Part shown: piece after piece, positions 9,243 through 17,395 of the stretch | Position numbering within the stretch: the stretch's first letter is position 1 | Layout: each line of letters opens with the position of its first letter | Origin: an uncultured Lachnospiraceae bacterium | Lineage (GTDB): Bacteria > Bacillota > Clostridia > Lachnospirales > Lachnospiraceae | DNA: 64,000 bases | Direction: 5' to 3' | NCBI GenBank assembly: GCA_902780385.1 | Contig: CACZFF010000001.1 | Span: 42,326 to 106,325 of the forward strand | Made by a program: the position numbers and the translations under genes | Notes under the pieces: generated by a model | Database searches by the model: none | What the model was told of the DNA's origin: nothing | What the model saw: the letters and a program-made list of their open reading frames with translations, nothing else

Positions 9243-9491
9243 ATGATCATTATCAAAGTGGAAGTCCCGATTATGGGGCAGGAATATGATTTTCAAATTG
9301 ATGAGACAGTGCCGATCTATGAGGTACAGGAAGAGATCACGGAAATGATCTGCCGCCGCCAGCAGTGCCGGCTGGACGGGATGGAACATCGTCTGATTCT
9401 GTGGGACAGAAAGCGGAATCTGATGCTCCGCCGGGAGGGCTCTGCCAGGGACAACGGCCTGGAGACCGGAAGCGAGTTGCTGCTGGCCTAG
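9243..9491 (+). CDS. esaB: EsaB/YukD-like ubiquitin-fold protein
   Basis: The 82-residue protein has the size and pattern of YukD/EsaB. A beta-hairpin start (MIIIKVEVPIMGQEYDFQID) is followed by a helix (YEVQEEITEMICRR), then LILWDRKRNLMLR and a final GLETGSELLLA strand. These small cytosolic ubiquitin-like proteins are constant companions of EssC in T7SSb loci and affect secretion or its regulation; they lack the C-terminal di-glycine. GGGAG with a good spacing precedes ATG 9243. It is the clearest machinery gene here besides essC. Confidence 0.88.
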   Translation: MIIIKVEVPIMGQEYDFQIDETVPIYEVQEEITEMICRRQQCRLDGMEHRLILWDRKRNLMLRREGSARDNGLETGSELLLA

Positions 9492-9569
9492 TGTATCTAC
9501 TTAAATATCTTCTTAAATGACAGAAGAAGAGACAGCTTTAATGCGGCTTAAATGCAGAGGAGGAAAGAG

Positions 9570-9860
9570 ATGCACTATGATGTGCATGCTATGAAAGCAG
9601 CAGGCAGGGAAGCGGAAACTCTGCTTTACGAAATCACAAGGAACCTGGATCTGCTGGAGGCAGAAGTGACAGGGGCAGGAAGGGAAGCCGGGGCAGACCG
9701 GACCAGCAGGTCCCTTTCAGAAGAGAAGCGCTTTATGGATGGTCTGCAGTGTCTCCGCTCTGTGTGCAGCGGTTACGAAAGGCTGCAGAGGTATATGAAC
9801 GCCGCCGCAAATGTCTACGCCATGGCTCAGGAGACCGCGGCGGAGCAGATCGATTTCTGA
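9570..9860 (+). CDS. Small helical T7SS protein, WXG100-like without the WXG turn
   Basis: ATG 9570 is chosen because AGAGGAGG (9556-9563) lies 6 bases before it; an earlier ATG at 9552 overlaps this site. The 96 residues are predicted to be nearly all helical. The end, NVYAMAQETAAEQIDF, resembles the Y-x-x-x-[ET] tail of WXG100 proteins. A Trp-x-Gly turn is absent and the central loop (TGAGREAGADRTS) is polar. It starts a run of three very small helical genes before an FHA gene. It could be a partner or adaptor of the secretion machine. Confidence 0.7.
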   Translation: MHYDVHAMKAAGREAETLLYEITRNLDLLEAEVTGAGREAGADRTSRSLSEEKRFMDGLQCLRSVCSGYERLQRYMNAAANVYAMAQETAAEQIDF

Positions 9861-9883
9861 TTCATCAGGGGAATGGACGAAAG

Positions 9884-10126
9884 ATGAAAGATGATATCTT
9901 TTCAATGGAAGAGGGCAGCCGCCAGGCAAAAGACAACTGCCGGCAGCCGGATGAGCTTCTGTTATCTGTAGAGAGAGGCTTTTCCCGTCTGCATCTGGTG
10001 CTGTCCAAAGGCCTGTCCGCCTGCTGGGAGGGAGAAGCATGTGATGCCCACCGCCGGCAGGAGGAGGAATTGTTCCGGGATGCGCAGGAAGCGATCGGGA
10101 CGGTACGGGATCTGCTGCAGCAGTAA
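9884..10126 (+). CDS. Very small WXG100-like protein (80 aa)
   Basis: The frame is open further upstream, but that part overlaps the preceding gene out of frame, so ATG 9884 is preferred; an AGGGG lies about 12 bases upstream. The product is two predicted helices joined by a WXG turn, KGLSACWEGEACDAHRRQ, as in ESAT-6-like proteins. At 80 residues it is shorter than the usual ~100. It has no membrane segment. It follows the 9570 gene by 23 bases. Confidence 0.7.
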   Translation: MKDDIFSMEEGSRQAKDNCRQPDELLLSVERGFSRLHLVLSKGLSACWEGEACDAHRRQEEELFRDAQEAIGTVRDLLQQ

Positions 10127-10153
10127 AAGCCGCAGTTTATAGTGAGGTTAAAA

Positions 10154-10348
10154 ATGTACCATACGGAAGAAGAGATGGAACTGGCCGGAAAAATGGATGC
10201 GCTCATACTCTCTCCTCTGGAGGACACGATCCTGCAACTGAGACAGTCATGGGAGGATCCGGCGGGGAAGGCTTTTGCAGACCGGCTGGAAAGGCATCGC
10301 GAACAGATGATACTGCTCAAGGAGCAGATCGCCGGGGATATTAATTAA
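10154..10348 (+). CDS. Minimal WXG-like helical hairpin protein (64 aa)
   Basis: ATG 10154 is favoured by a GAGG at 10144-10147; an in-frame GTG at 10142 lies on the ribosome site itself. The product is two helices around SWEDPAGKAFADRL, in which the turn is W-E-D rather than W-x-G but the following A-x-x-F spacing of WXG100 proteins is kept. It lies 27 bases behind the 9884 gene and 21 bases before an FHA gene, so the small genes and the FHA protein are one unit. Function unknown. Confidence 0.65.
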   Translation: MYHTEEEMELAGKMDALILSPLEDTILQLRQSWEDPAGKAFADRLERHREQMILLKEQIAGDIN

Positions 10349-10369
10349 CGAAAGACTGGAGCACGGGAA

Positions 10370-10936
10370 ATGATTTGGATAGTTGTGATTGTCATTGCCG
10401 GAACGATATTCCTGACCGGAATCATCATCACGCTGACATCCGCTTTTGGCGGGGACAGGAACAAGCCATATGGAAACGGCAAACAGGGAACGAAACGCCG
10501 GATCGCAGTTGACAAAGGCGTCGATACGAAAAAGCTCACCTATGAACAGGACAAGGGAGCTATTTTTGAGGCGGGACAGGAACTCTATGGAACGGTTTAC
10601 CGCGGAGGCGGTATGCACCACATGTGGAAGGCCGAGTTTGATTTCCTGGGAACCGGACGTAAAGAGACGATTGCCTTTCGGGAAAAGATGGCGATCGGCA
10701 GAGTGCCTACTTCCAGAGAAGGCTATTCCTTTTTGAAGATTGAGGATGACAAGATGATCTCTTCTGTGCACTGCATGCTGATCGGCCGGCAGGGGGTTCT
10801 CGTGATCAGGGATTTGAATTCAACCAATCACACTTATCTGAATGAGCAGCGTGTCAATGGCATGGTTCAGGTTCCCAACGGTTCTGTTATCCGTGTGGGC
10901 AGGACAAGCATGCGCGTTCGCTATGCTTACAGGTAA
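10370..10936 (+). CDS. Membrane-anchored FHA domain protein
   Basis: The 188-residue protein has an N-terminal membrane segment (about residues 2-24) and a C-terminal FHA domain (about 95-188). FREKMAIGRVP and DKMISSVHCMLIG (S-x-x-H) are followed by DLNSTNHTYLNEQRV, the normal phosphothreonine-binding set except for a His in place of Gly. The linker is basic. It is the third single-pass FHA protein of the island and precedes the 183-residue helical gene by 15 bases. Expected to be a cytosolic-facing sensor of kinase activity at the secretion complex. Confidence 0.87.
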   Translation: MIWIVVIVIAGTIFLTGIIITLTSAFGGDRNKPYGNGKQGTKRRIAVDKGVDTKKLTYEQDKGAIFEAGQELYGTVYRGGGMHHMWKAEFDFLGTGRKETIAFREKMAIGRVPTSREGYSFLKIEDDKMISSVHCMLIGRQGVLVIRDLNSTNHTYLNEQRVNGMVQVPNGSVIRVGRTSMRVRYAYR

Positions 10937-10951
10937 AAAGAGGAGGCAGAC

Positions 10952-11503
10952 ATGGGAAAAGTTGATTTTCGGAAAATGGATGCCGCCGCAGAGGAGCTGC
11001 AGGAGGAAGCAAAGCGCCTCCGCTCTGTTCAGCTTGCTCTGGAAGAACTCTACTCAAAAACAGAACCTGAAGCTCCCGGTGAGTCGGGACCTTCAGGGCG
11101 GGAAAAAGATTCCGGCAGGGATGCGGGAAGCGGCAAAAAAACGGAAGAGCGGTTGGCCGATGGGCGCTCTGTCCGGGAGACAGAGAAACTTCTTGCCATG
11201 CTGGGCACAGAAGTACATGCCCTGGAAAAGGCGGCTCTTTCGCTCCGCAGTGCGGCGCAGATCTACAGACAGGCGGAAGCCCGTGTACTCGCCATCTATG
11301 ATGGAGAGATCTTTGTGGCGCCCAGGACCAGATTCGGGACCAGCCACTTCGAGAATCTGCGCGATTATGAGCGCCTGATTCCCGTGCAGGCAGGCCTGCC
11401 GTCCGTTCGGGACGGTGGACAGTATTCCGCCCCGGGCGGCGGAAACCCTGATGAGGCTGACCGCGAGAACCCGCAGATGAAGAGTCTGGAGGGAATTCTG
11501 TGA
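10952..11503 (+). CDS. Helical protein with WXG-like second half, unknown function (183 aa)
   Basis: Not recognised as a named family. A first helix (MGKVDFRKMDAAAEELQEEAK onward) is separated by a Ser/Gly/Glu-rich spacer from a second helical stretch whose end, AAQIYRQAEARVLAIYDGE, resembles the Y-x-x-x-E ending of WXG100 proteins. About 60 polar residues follow. It has neither signal peptide nor membrane segment. AGAGGAGG lies just upstream of ATG 10952. Position between an FHA protein and a receptor kinase suggests a structural or adaptor role in the same complex. Confidence 0.68.
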   Translation: MGKVDFRKMDAAAEELQEEAKRLRSVQLALEELYSKTEPEAPGESGPSGREKDSGRDAGSGKKTEERLADGRSVRETEKLLAMLGTEVHALEKAALSLRSAAQIYRQAEARVLAIYDGEIFVAPRTRFGTSHFENLRDYERLIPVQAGLPSVRDGGQYSAPGGGNPDEADRENPQMKSLEGIL

Positions 11504-11631
11504 CGAGGTTTCATCTTTAAGAGGGACGGGAGTGTCCGTCTGTGACATTCATCCGACAGAGGTTCCGGCTGTTTTGCAGTCAGGATGATCTTCAAACTGA
11601 TACATGGTTGATACACGGCAGGAGGCAAACA

Positions 11632-13884
11632 ATGCCTGTACAGAACATACAGATGTGGCCGGACTGGAAAATTGTCCGGGAACTGGGACGTGGAAGTTTC
11701 GGGGAAGTATATGAGATCCACCGCCAGAACGGCAGCTATCTGGAAAAGGCTGCAATGAAGGTGATCCGGATACCATCCAGTCAGGCGGAGCTGATGCAGC
11801 TGCGCGCTGACGGCCTGCGCATGGAAAATACAGAGCAGTATTATTCCAAGCAGGTGGAGGATATCCGGAACGAGATCGGGATCATGTCCAGATTCGTGGG
11901 CTATTCCAACATTGTTTCCTACGAGGATTATATGATCCGGAAACATGAGGGAGAGATCGGCTGGGACATCCTGATCAGGATGGAACTGCTGACAGCCCTT
12001 TCGAATTATCTTGTATCCCATACGATGCCGGAGGAACAGGTCGTGCAGCTTGGACTGGATATCTCCCAGGCCCTGATGATCTGCCATAAAGCCGGAATCG
12101 TGCACCGGGATATCAAACCCCAGAATATCTTTATCAACAATATGGGGTTTTTCAAGCTGGGAGACTTTGGAATATCGAGAGCCCTTCCTCAGGGAACCAA
12201 TGTTGTGATGTCTTTCAAGGGGTCGATCGCCTATATGGCGCCGGAAACCTTTACCATGCGCAAGGCCGATGCCAGATCGGATATTTATTCCCTGGCGCTG
12301 GTCCTGTATCGATGCCTGAATGGAGGCAGGGAGCCTTTTCTGAATTCAGGCGCATTCGGACCCGGAGACCAGGAAATGGCCCAGCGGCGCCGCCTTTCCG
12401 GAGAGGCGATTCCCAGACCGGAGCGGGGCAGCAACGCACTGTGGAAGGTCCTGTCAGTCGCTCTTGCGCCGAACCCTGCAGCCAGACACCAGTCCGCGGG
12501 GCAGTTTCATGACGCGCTTCTCAAAATCGTCGGAGGGACAGCCGGGGAGAGAAAGCTCAGGAGAATCGCTCCCGCAGCAGGTCCGGATGCCGGCGGAATG
12601 GCCTATCAGAATCAGGCAGGGAATGCCGCGGGGACTGGCGGCAGGAGCGTTCCCCCTGTTTCCCGTAATACCAACCAGTGGGGAAATACGGGTACCAGAT
12701 CCCCTTTCCCGCCGAATTACCAACAGAATATGGGTACGCAGAACAGACAGACTACCAGGGGAGGTCTCAATACCGGCAGTATGGCGACGACTCCGGGCAG
12801 GCCGAGCCCTCAAACTGTAAGTCGGAATGCCGAACAGACAAGAGGGGGGAGACCGATTGCAGCCAGTGCGCCCGCATATAGCGGGAAAGCTTCCTCAGGG
12901 GGAGGACGCGGAAAAAGCGCCCTTCTGGCCGTCTGCATGGCGGCAGCCCTTCTTCTTGCTGTTACAGGCGTCTGGATGATACTTCATCCTTCCGGCAGCA
13001 GCGACAGCAATACCGTCGCCATTACGGATTCCGGAAGCCAGAACGTGGAAACGCAGGAGATCTCCTCCGTGAAATCAGTCATAGCTGAAGGCACAGATAC
13101 AGGCATGGAAAACCCGCCTAACAGCGGCCCGGTGACAGGGGAAGGGATGGAGGAAGCCGTCTCTTTTGCAGACCCTGCACTGAAAAGCGCTGTGTGTGAT
13201 TATCTGGGTATCGGTGACCGCGAGGTGACGAGGGGAGATGCCCTGGGTGTCAGCACACTGGAGCTCTCCGGAGAGTCGAAAGAGGCCTCGGAAAAAATAA
13301 CAGATCTCACCGGCCTTTCCGCCTTCGAAAACCTGGAAGTGCTGGATCTGAAGGAAAACAATGTTACCGATGTCACTGAACTCGGTACACTGACTGAACT
13401 TGAAAGGCTTGATCTTTCGAAAAACCACGTTGCGGATATCACGCCGCTGGAAAGCCTCGATTCTCTGGAATGGCTGGATCTGATGGATAATGAAGTTTCC
13501 AGCATATCGCCGATAACATCTTTATCCCATATCTACATGCTGGATATCAGCGGAAATCAAATATCCGACATTTCCGGCATCAGTGGGATAACAGAGCTGA
13601 TGGCCCTGTTCATGGACGGAAACGATATCTCTGATATCGGACCATTGAAGGGGTTAAGCGGATTGATCTATCTTACTTTCGGCGAAAACCATGTCCGGGA
13701 TATCAGTGTGCTCTCGGGATGCGAGAAACTGGAAGCCCTTTTTATGTATAATAATGAAATTGAAGATGTCAGTGTGCTCAGGAAGCTGAAGAATCTGACA
13801 GATCTTGCCTACTTCGGCAACCCGATCGAAGATGAAAGTCCGATTGAAGAGCTTGGAGACTCTGTGGAAATCTATGAACCATAG
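11632..13884 (+). CDS. Transmembrane Ser/Thr protein kinase with extracellular leucine-rich repeats
   Basis: ATG 11632 is chosen over longer in-frame options because AGGAGG (11620-11625) lies 6 bases before it. The N-terminal kinase domain is complete: glycine loop G19-V26, catalytic K43, HRD 158-160, DFG 178-180 and an APE site. A Gln/Gly/Arg-rich juxtamembrane linker leads to one membrane segment (about 427-450) and an extracellular part ending in internalin-like leucine-rich repeats (about 553-745). The topology, cytosolic kinase fold, one membrane pass, then an outside domain, is that of EssB/YukC, although EssB is a pseudokinase without LRRs. Likely substrates are the island's FHA partners. 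It closely resembles the kinase at 33078. Confidence 0.93.
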   Translation: MPVQNIQMWPDWKIVRELGRGSFGEVYEIHRQNGSYLEKAAMKVIRIPSSQAELMQLRADGLRMENTEQYYSKQVEDIRNEIGIMSRFVGYSNIVSYEDYMIRKHEGEIGWDILIRMELLTALSNYLVSHTMPEEQVVQLGLDISQALMICHKAGIVHRDIKPQNIFINNMGFFKLGDFGISRALPQGTNVVMSFKGSIAYMAPETFTMRKADARSDIYSLALVLYRCLNGGREPFLNSGAFGPGDQEMAQRRRLSGEAIPRPERGSNALWKVLSVALAPNPAARHQSAGQFHDALLKIVGGTAGERKLRRIAPAAGPDAGGMAYQNQAGNAAGTGGRSVPPVSRNTNQWGNTGTRSPFPPNYQQNMGTQNRQTTRGGLNTGSMATTPGRPSPQTVSRNAEQTRGGRPIAASAPAYSGKASSGGGRGKSALLAVCMAAALLLAVTGVWMILHPSGSSDSNTVAITDSGSQNVETQEISSVKSVIAEGTDTGMENPPNSGPVTGEGMEEAVSFADPALKSAVCDYLGIGDREVTRGDALGVSTLELSGESKEASEKITDLTGLSAFENLEVLDLKENNVTDVTELGTLTELERLDLSKNHVADITPLESLDSLEWLDLMDNEVSSISPITSLSHIYMLDISGNQISDISGISGITELMALFMDGNDISDIGPLKGLSGLIYLTFGENHVRDISVLSGCEKLEALFMYNNEIEDVSVLRKLKNLTDLAYFGNPIEDESPIEELGDSVEIYEP

Positions 13885-13913
13885 AATATCTGATAATATT
13901 ACATGACTTGTTC

Positions 13914-13942
13914 AATGTCAGGGAGGGACACTCCCTGACATT
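13914..13942 (+). terminator. Hairpin after the receptor kinase gene
   Basis: AATGTCAGGGAG and CTCCCTGACATT form a 12-bp perfect stem with a 5-base loop. Only a short T/A mix follows, so this may be a weak or factor-dependent terminator. Confidence 0.55.
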
Positions 13943-14068
13943 GCTATATAAAAGGTCATCTGCCAGGCGCTTAACCATTTTCCTCTTATCGAGGAAAAAC
14001 GAGAGAGAAGACCCTGTATGAAATATGGAACAGATCTTAATAACTGATTGATTTTAGGGGGAGAAAAA

Positions 14069-16051
14069 ATGGCTTTTTGTGCTAACTGCGGTAAGGAATT
14101 GCCTGATGGAGCAAAGTTTTGCGGATTTTGCGGAGCCCCGCAGCCACAGGCAGGGGTTCCGAAGGTGACACCTGAAAAAGTATCTCGTGAAGAAAATCCC
14201 AAAAAGAAAGGCAAAAAAACGATCGGAGTAATAATTGCACTGTGTGCTGCTGCTGTCATCGCTGGGGTCTTTTTCTTCATGCATTCCGGATGGTCGACAG
14301 AAGACGCGCATAATGCGACGCAGGCTTATCTTGATTACGGCTTTTTCAAGGGAGATGACGAAGAGCTGGCAAAATATATGCTGGATGCGACAGCAGAGGA
14401 GTTGTCCGAACAGAGGGAGAATAGACGTGATGATATGATCGAAGTCTATTTCGAGAGTGATGTCCCTGTCACGCAGGGACTGAAAACCAGATATCGTGAT
14501 TTTCTGATCGAGACAATGAAGAAAGCTCAATACACAGTCGGAGAGGCGGTCAAAACAGACGATGGCTTCGAAGTACCGGTCACTATTGAGCCCATCACTT
14601 CCCTGGCGCATGGTGATTTCGTCCTCCTGGATATGCAGTTGAATGAAGAATTGTCCAATGCTGATCTGAATGAGCGGGTCTATACCAGGGAACTGGAACT
14701 GATGACACAGCTGATGCAAAACCCGGCATATGGAGACCCGCAGGAGATCATCATCCACATTACAAAGGGTGAGGACGGTTATGTTTTTTCAGAGGATGAT
14801 GAGCAGAAGATTCTGGATCTCTACCTCCAGCGCGACAGGCATTGGACAAAGGAACGTGCGGAAAAGGCAGTAGAGGCAGTTCTCGGAGGCGTGTACTGCG
14901 AAAAGTATGCGGAGATGTCCGAATGGACCGTCGCCACGCAGGAGGAAATTGAGGAGGTCCTCGGCGCTGTTTTCTCCAAAGAGGCGGAGAAAGAAATGAT
15001 CGAGAATAATTCAAAGGAAATCATTGACGAATGGGGAGCAGACATCACGTATGAAGTATCAGACGAACTGGCACAAACTGTCTCTGATACAGAAAAAGCC
15101 CTTCTGGCAGGCACAAAATACGAAGTCGTTTCTGTCGATGGCGATCAGGACATTTACACAGTTACAGTGCGGATCACGCCATATGATACGACTTCTTTTG
15201 ACGATGGATATATTAAAAGGCTGGAAAAAGAGGCAGAAACAATTACGGATCCGGGGAAGCTTCTCGACAGAATCTGGGAGATATCCGTGGAGATGGCCAG
15301 GGATTTGATCGAGGATGCTCCATATGGGGAGCCCCTTGAACGTCAGCTTCACCTGACATATAACAACAATCGATCCTACGAGATGGATTACGAAGAAATC
15401 AACGCTCTTTATGATATTTATGGCGATGAACTGGGTGCTATGGGCAATGAGGAAGCCTCGGGATCAGAAGTTGAAGGAAGCGGGGAGTCAGCAGCTGCAG
15501 ATGAAAAAGATAACGAAAGTAATGGATCTGAAGAAGGATCAGACGATTCGATGACAGAACCGGCAACCGGGACTTTTACTGATGGAAAAGACATTCCTGT
15601 AATTGTTGGCGGGCTGAAGATTGAATTGGGAAAGACTACTTTGCAGGATGTTCTGGACAAAACCGGATATACGATCATTGAATCAGATAAAGTTATCCCT
15701 CCTGATGAACTGGATAGTATAGAAATAGACACAGGAAATTCAGATGTCTATTTTGATGTATTTGTAGAAAACTTTTCTTCCAAAGAGGAAAAGAAGGCAA
15801 GTGAGTGCCCTATATACGGAATATCCTTCAGTGATTATTCAGACACAGAAAAGGATATGGCACGCACTATGTCTGTCGGAGGAATAACAGCAGGAAGCAA
15901 AAAAGAGGATGTGATCGCAGCTTTTGGGGCTCCTGAGACAACAGACGAAGAATATATTTCTTATTTATTGAACGATGGGAAGTATACGATATTCTTTGGA
16001 CTTAAAGGAAATATTGTGAATTATATAGATATTTCTGAATATGATTTCTAG
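14069..16051 (+). CDS. Zinc-ribbon, single-pass membrane protein with NTF2-like extracellular region
   Basis: GGGGGAG at 14056-14062 supports ATG 14069. The cytosolic N-terminus is a zinc ribbon (C4, C7, C18, C21). A membrane segment follows at about residues 50-72. The outside part seems to hold two NTF2/DUF5105-like alpha-beta repeats (EDAHNATQAYLDYGFFKGD and ILDLYLQRDRHWTKERA mark their starts), a Glu/Ser-rich spacer near residue 480, and a C-terminal domain with GITAGSKKEDVIAAFGAPE, a SmpA/BamE-like pattern. Such zinc-ribbon membrane proteins are often envelope sensors in Firmicutes. Its tie to the T7SS is by position only. Confidence 0.8.
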   Translation: MAFCANCGKELPDGAKFCGFCGAPQPQAGVPKVTPEKVSREENPKKKGKKTIGVIIALCAAAVIAGVFFFMHSGWSTEDAHNATQAYLDYGFFKGDDEELAKYMLDATAEELSEQRENRRDDMIEVYFESDVPVTQGLKTRYRDFLIETMKKAQYTVGEAVKTDDGFEVPVTIEPITSLAHGDFVLLDMQLNEELSNADLNERVYTRELELMTQLMQNPAYGDPQEIIIHITKGEDGYVFSEDDEQKILDLYLQRDRHWTKERAEKAVEAVLGGVYCEKYAEMSEWTVATQEEIEEVLGAVFSKEAEKEMIENNSKEIIDEWGADITYEVSDELAQTVSDTEKALLAGTKYEVVSVDGDQDIYTVTVRITPYDTTSFDDGYIKRLEKEAETITDPGKLLDRIWEISVEMARDLIEDAPYGEPLERQLHLTYNNNRSYEMDYEEINALYDIYGDELGAMGNEEASGSEVEGSGESAAADEKDNESNGSEEGSDDSMTEPATGTFTDGKDIPVIVGGLKIELGKTTLQDVLDKTGYTIIESDKVIPPDELDSIEIDTGNSDVYFDVFVENFSSKEEKKASECPIYGISFSDYSDTEKDMARTMSVGGITAGSKKEDVIAAFGAPETTDEEYISYLLNDGKYTIFFGLKGNIVNYIDISEYDF

Positions 16052-16371
16052 ATGGATTGAGGATAGAGTCACACTACTGCATTATGCTTTATGCTGATTG
16101 TCGGGAAATGCCGTTCATCGCAGAAAAGATGCTGTTTGTCCGTCTTTCAGCGGGAAAATCGATGCATGTGGTATGATGCAATCAGTTCAAGGGAAACAAC
16201 ATTCAAGGGAAACAAAAAACTGAACGGGAAATAAAAATCACAGCGTCAGGATAATTCAAAACTCCTGAAGGTTCACAGGATGATGAATACGAAGGACGGC
16301 AGCCCTGGCGGCATGATGAACACAACATTGTAAATCTTTAGCATGAAAGGACATATAGAGAGGAGAAAATC
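16052..16371. other. 320-base intergenic region before the first WXG100 pair
   Basis: It holds the LytTR-type operator and extended -10 (16111-16177) and a ~190-base untranslated leader. Within the leader I see no strong hairpin or open frame. A GAGAGGAG ribosome site ends it. Confidence 0.7.
16111..16177 (+). promoter_or_regulatory. LytTR-type operator and extended -10 promoter, site A
   Basis: Half-sites GTTCATC (16113) and GTTTGTC (16134) are 21 bases apart. The extended -10 TGGTATGAT starts at 16169, 35 bases after the second half-site. There is no -35 consensus, as expected for an activator-dependent promoter. It drives the WXG100 pair at 16372 and 16802. Confidence 0.75.
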
Positions 16372-16674
16372 ATGGCAGAATTCAATGTGACAATTAACCA
16401 GCTGACATCCAAAGCAGATGAGCTCGAGCAGCTCAATCAGACCTTCGACAGCATGATCAAGACACTCCAGGAGACGGAGGCAGCCCTGGGTGCCATGTGG
16501 GAAGGCGAGGCCAAGAAGGGCTTCCACACAGCTTTTTCCAACGACATGGTACAGCTCCGCAACTTCTACAATGCGATCATCGCATACATCAATGCACTGC
16601 GGCAGGCCATCGCGAAATATATCGAGGCGGAAAACAAGAACGTTGAGACTGCCAGCACCAGAAAGTACCAGTAA
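16372..16674 (+). CDS. WXG100 protein (EsxA-like), copy 1
   Basis: This 100-residue ESAT-6-family protein has two helices around the W-x-G turn (ALGAMWEGEAKKGFHTAF). Proteins of this family are secreted as dimers by T7SS and dock on EssC. The start is clear, with GAGAGGAG ahead of ATG 16372. It differs from the copy at 27610 at only three residues (NQTF/NATF, FSND/FTND, VETA/VEIA), while the DNA differs at many synonymous sites. It is paired with the WXG protein at 16802. Confidence 0.97.
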   Translation: MAEFNVTINQLTSKADELEQLNQTFDSMIKTLQETEAALGAMWEGEAKKGFHTAFSNDMVQLRNFYNAIIAYINALRQAIAKYIEAENKNVETASTRKYQ

Positions 16675-16801
16675 ACCGGCTGGCAGACAAGACAGGAAAA
16701 AGCTCATAAAATAAAACTCAGGAAATAAAGCTACAGTACTTTCGTCATAAAAAAGTATATCTATTCCAGAAAAGCATACCTATTTACAGGAGGAAAATAC
16801 A

Positions 16802-17122
16802 ATGGCAGCAGAAGGAATCATCAAAGTAAATCCGGATATTCTCAACAGCACCGCATCGGAGTTCGGCGGACAGGCTACCAGCCTGCAGAATCTGACAGGC
16901 CAGATGATGAATCTGGTAACCGGCCTCTCAAGTGCATGGCAGGGCGAGGCGTCCACTGCATATATCGGCAAGTTCCAGGGCCTGCAGGATGATATGGACA
17001 AGATGTTCAAGATGATCCAGGAGCACAGCACAGATCTGCAGGAAATGGCTGCAGCATACATCAGCGCAGAGCAGGCGAACGCAGAGGTCGCCCAGTCTCT
17101 CTCCTCAGATGTGATCGTGTAA
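16802..17122 (+). CDS. WXG100 protein with LSSDVIV tail, copy 1
   Basis: The 106 residues contain SSAWQGEASTAYIGKF (the W-x-G turn), the A-Y-I-S-A-E secretion-type motif in the second helix (Y-x-x-x-[DE] pattern) and a C-terminal SLSSDVIV. That tail recurs in four other WXG proteins here (22468, 26855, 28006, 28780). AGGAGG lies ahead of ATG 16802. It differs from the copy at 28006 at two residues (NPDI/NPDV, NLTG/NLTS). It is the probable heterodimer or co-secretion partner of the protein at 16372. Confidence 0.96.
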   Translation: MAAEGIIKVNPDILNSTASEFGGQATSLQNLTGQMMNLVTGLSSAWQGEASTAYIGKFQGLQDDMDKMFKMIQEHSTDLQEMAAAYISAEQANAEVAQSLSSDVIV

Positions 17123-17195
17123 ATAAAGGTAAGAATTCTAAAATAAAGCAAGGAATCTAAAGCAGCATAAAAGAAAGCTCATAATAGTGAATGAA

Positions 17196-17240
17196 AAGAC
17201 CTGTCGCCATGGATTGATCATGGCAGGCAGGTCTTTTTTT
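17196..17240 (+). terminator. Rho-independent terminator after WXG100 pair 1
   Basis: AAGACCTGTCGCCATG pairs with CATGGCAGGCAGGTCTT around GATTGAT, followed by seven T. A near copy ends lipase cassette I at 22851. Confidence 0.9.
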
Positions 17241-17289
17241 GCAGCTATACAAGGACAACGATATATAACGATATATAACAGCAGGATGG

Positions 17290-17319
17290 TTGGATTAAGC
17301 AATGTGTTTGTGCTATTAT
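17290..17319 (+). promoter_or_regulatory. Probable sigma-A promoter of the PARG-SGNH gene
   Basis: TTGGAT (17290) and TATTAT (17314) are separated by 18 bases. A direct repeat of ACGATATATA lies just upstream (about 17259-17279). The LytTR half-site pattern of the neighbouring units is absent, so this gene is probably regulated separately. Confidence 0.55.
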
Positions 17320-17395
17320 GCTCTATGAGCATACTGGATTATGTTCGGAAGCAGGAGAGGATAGATAAAAAGGGGTTTCTTTAGAGGACGGACAA

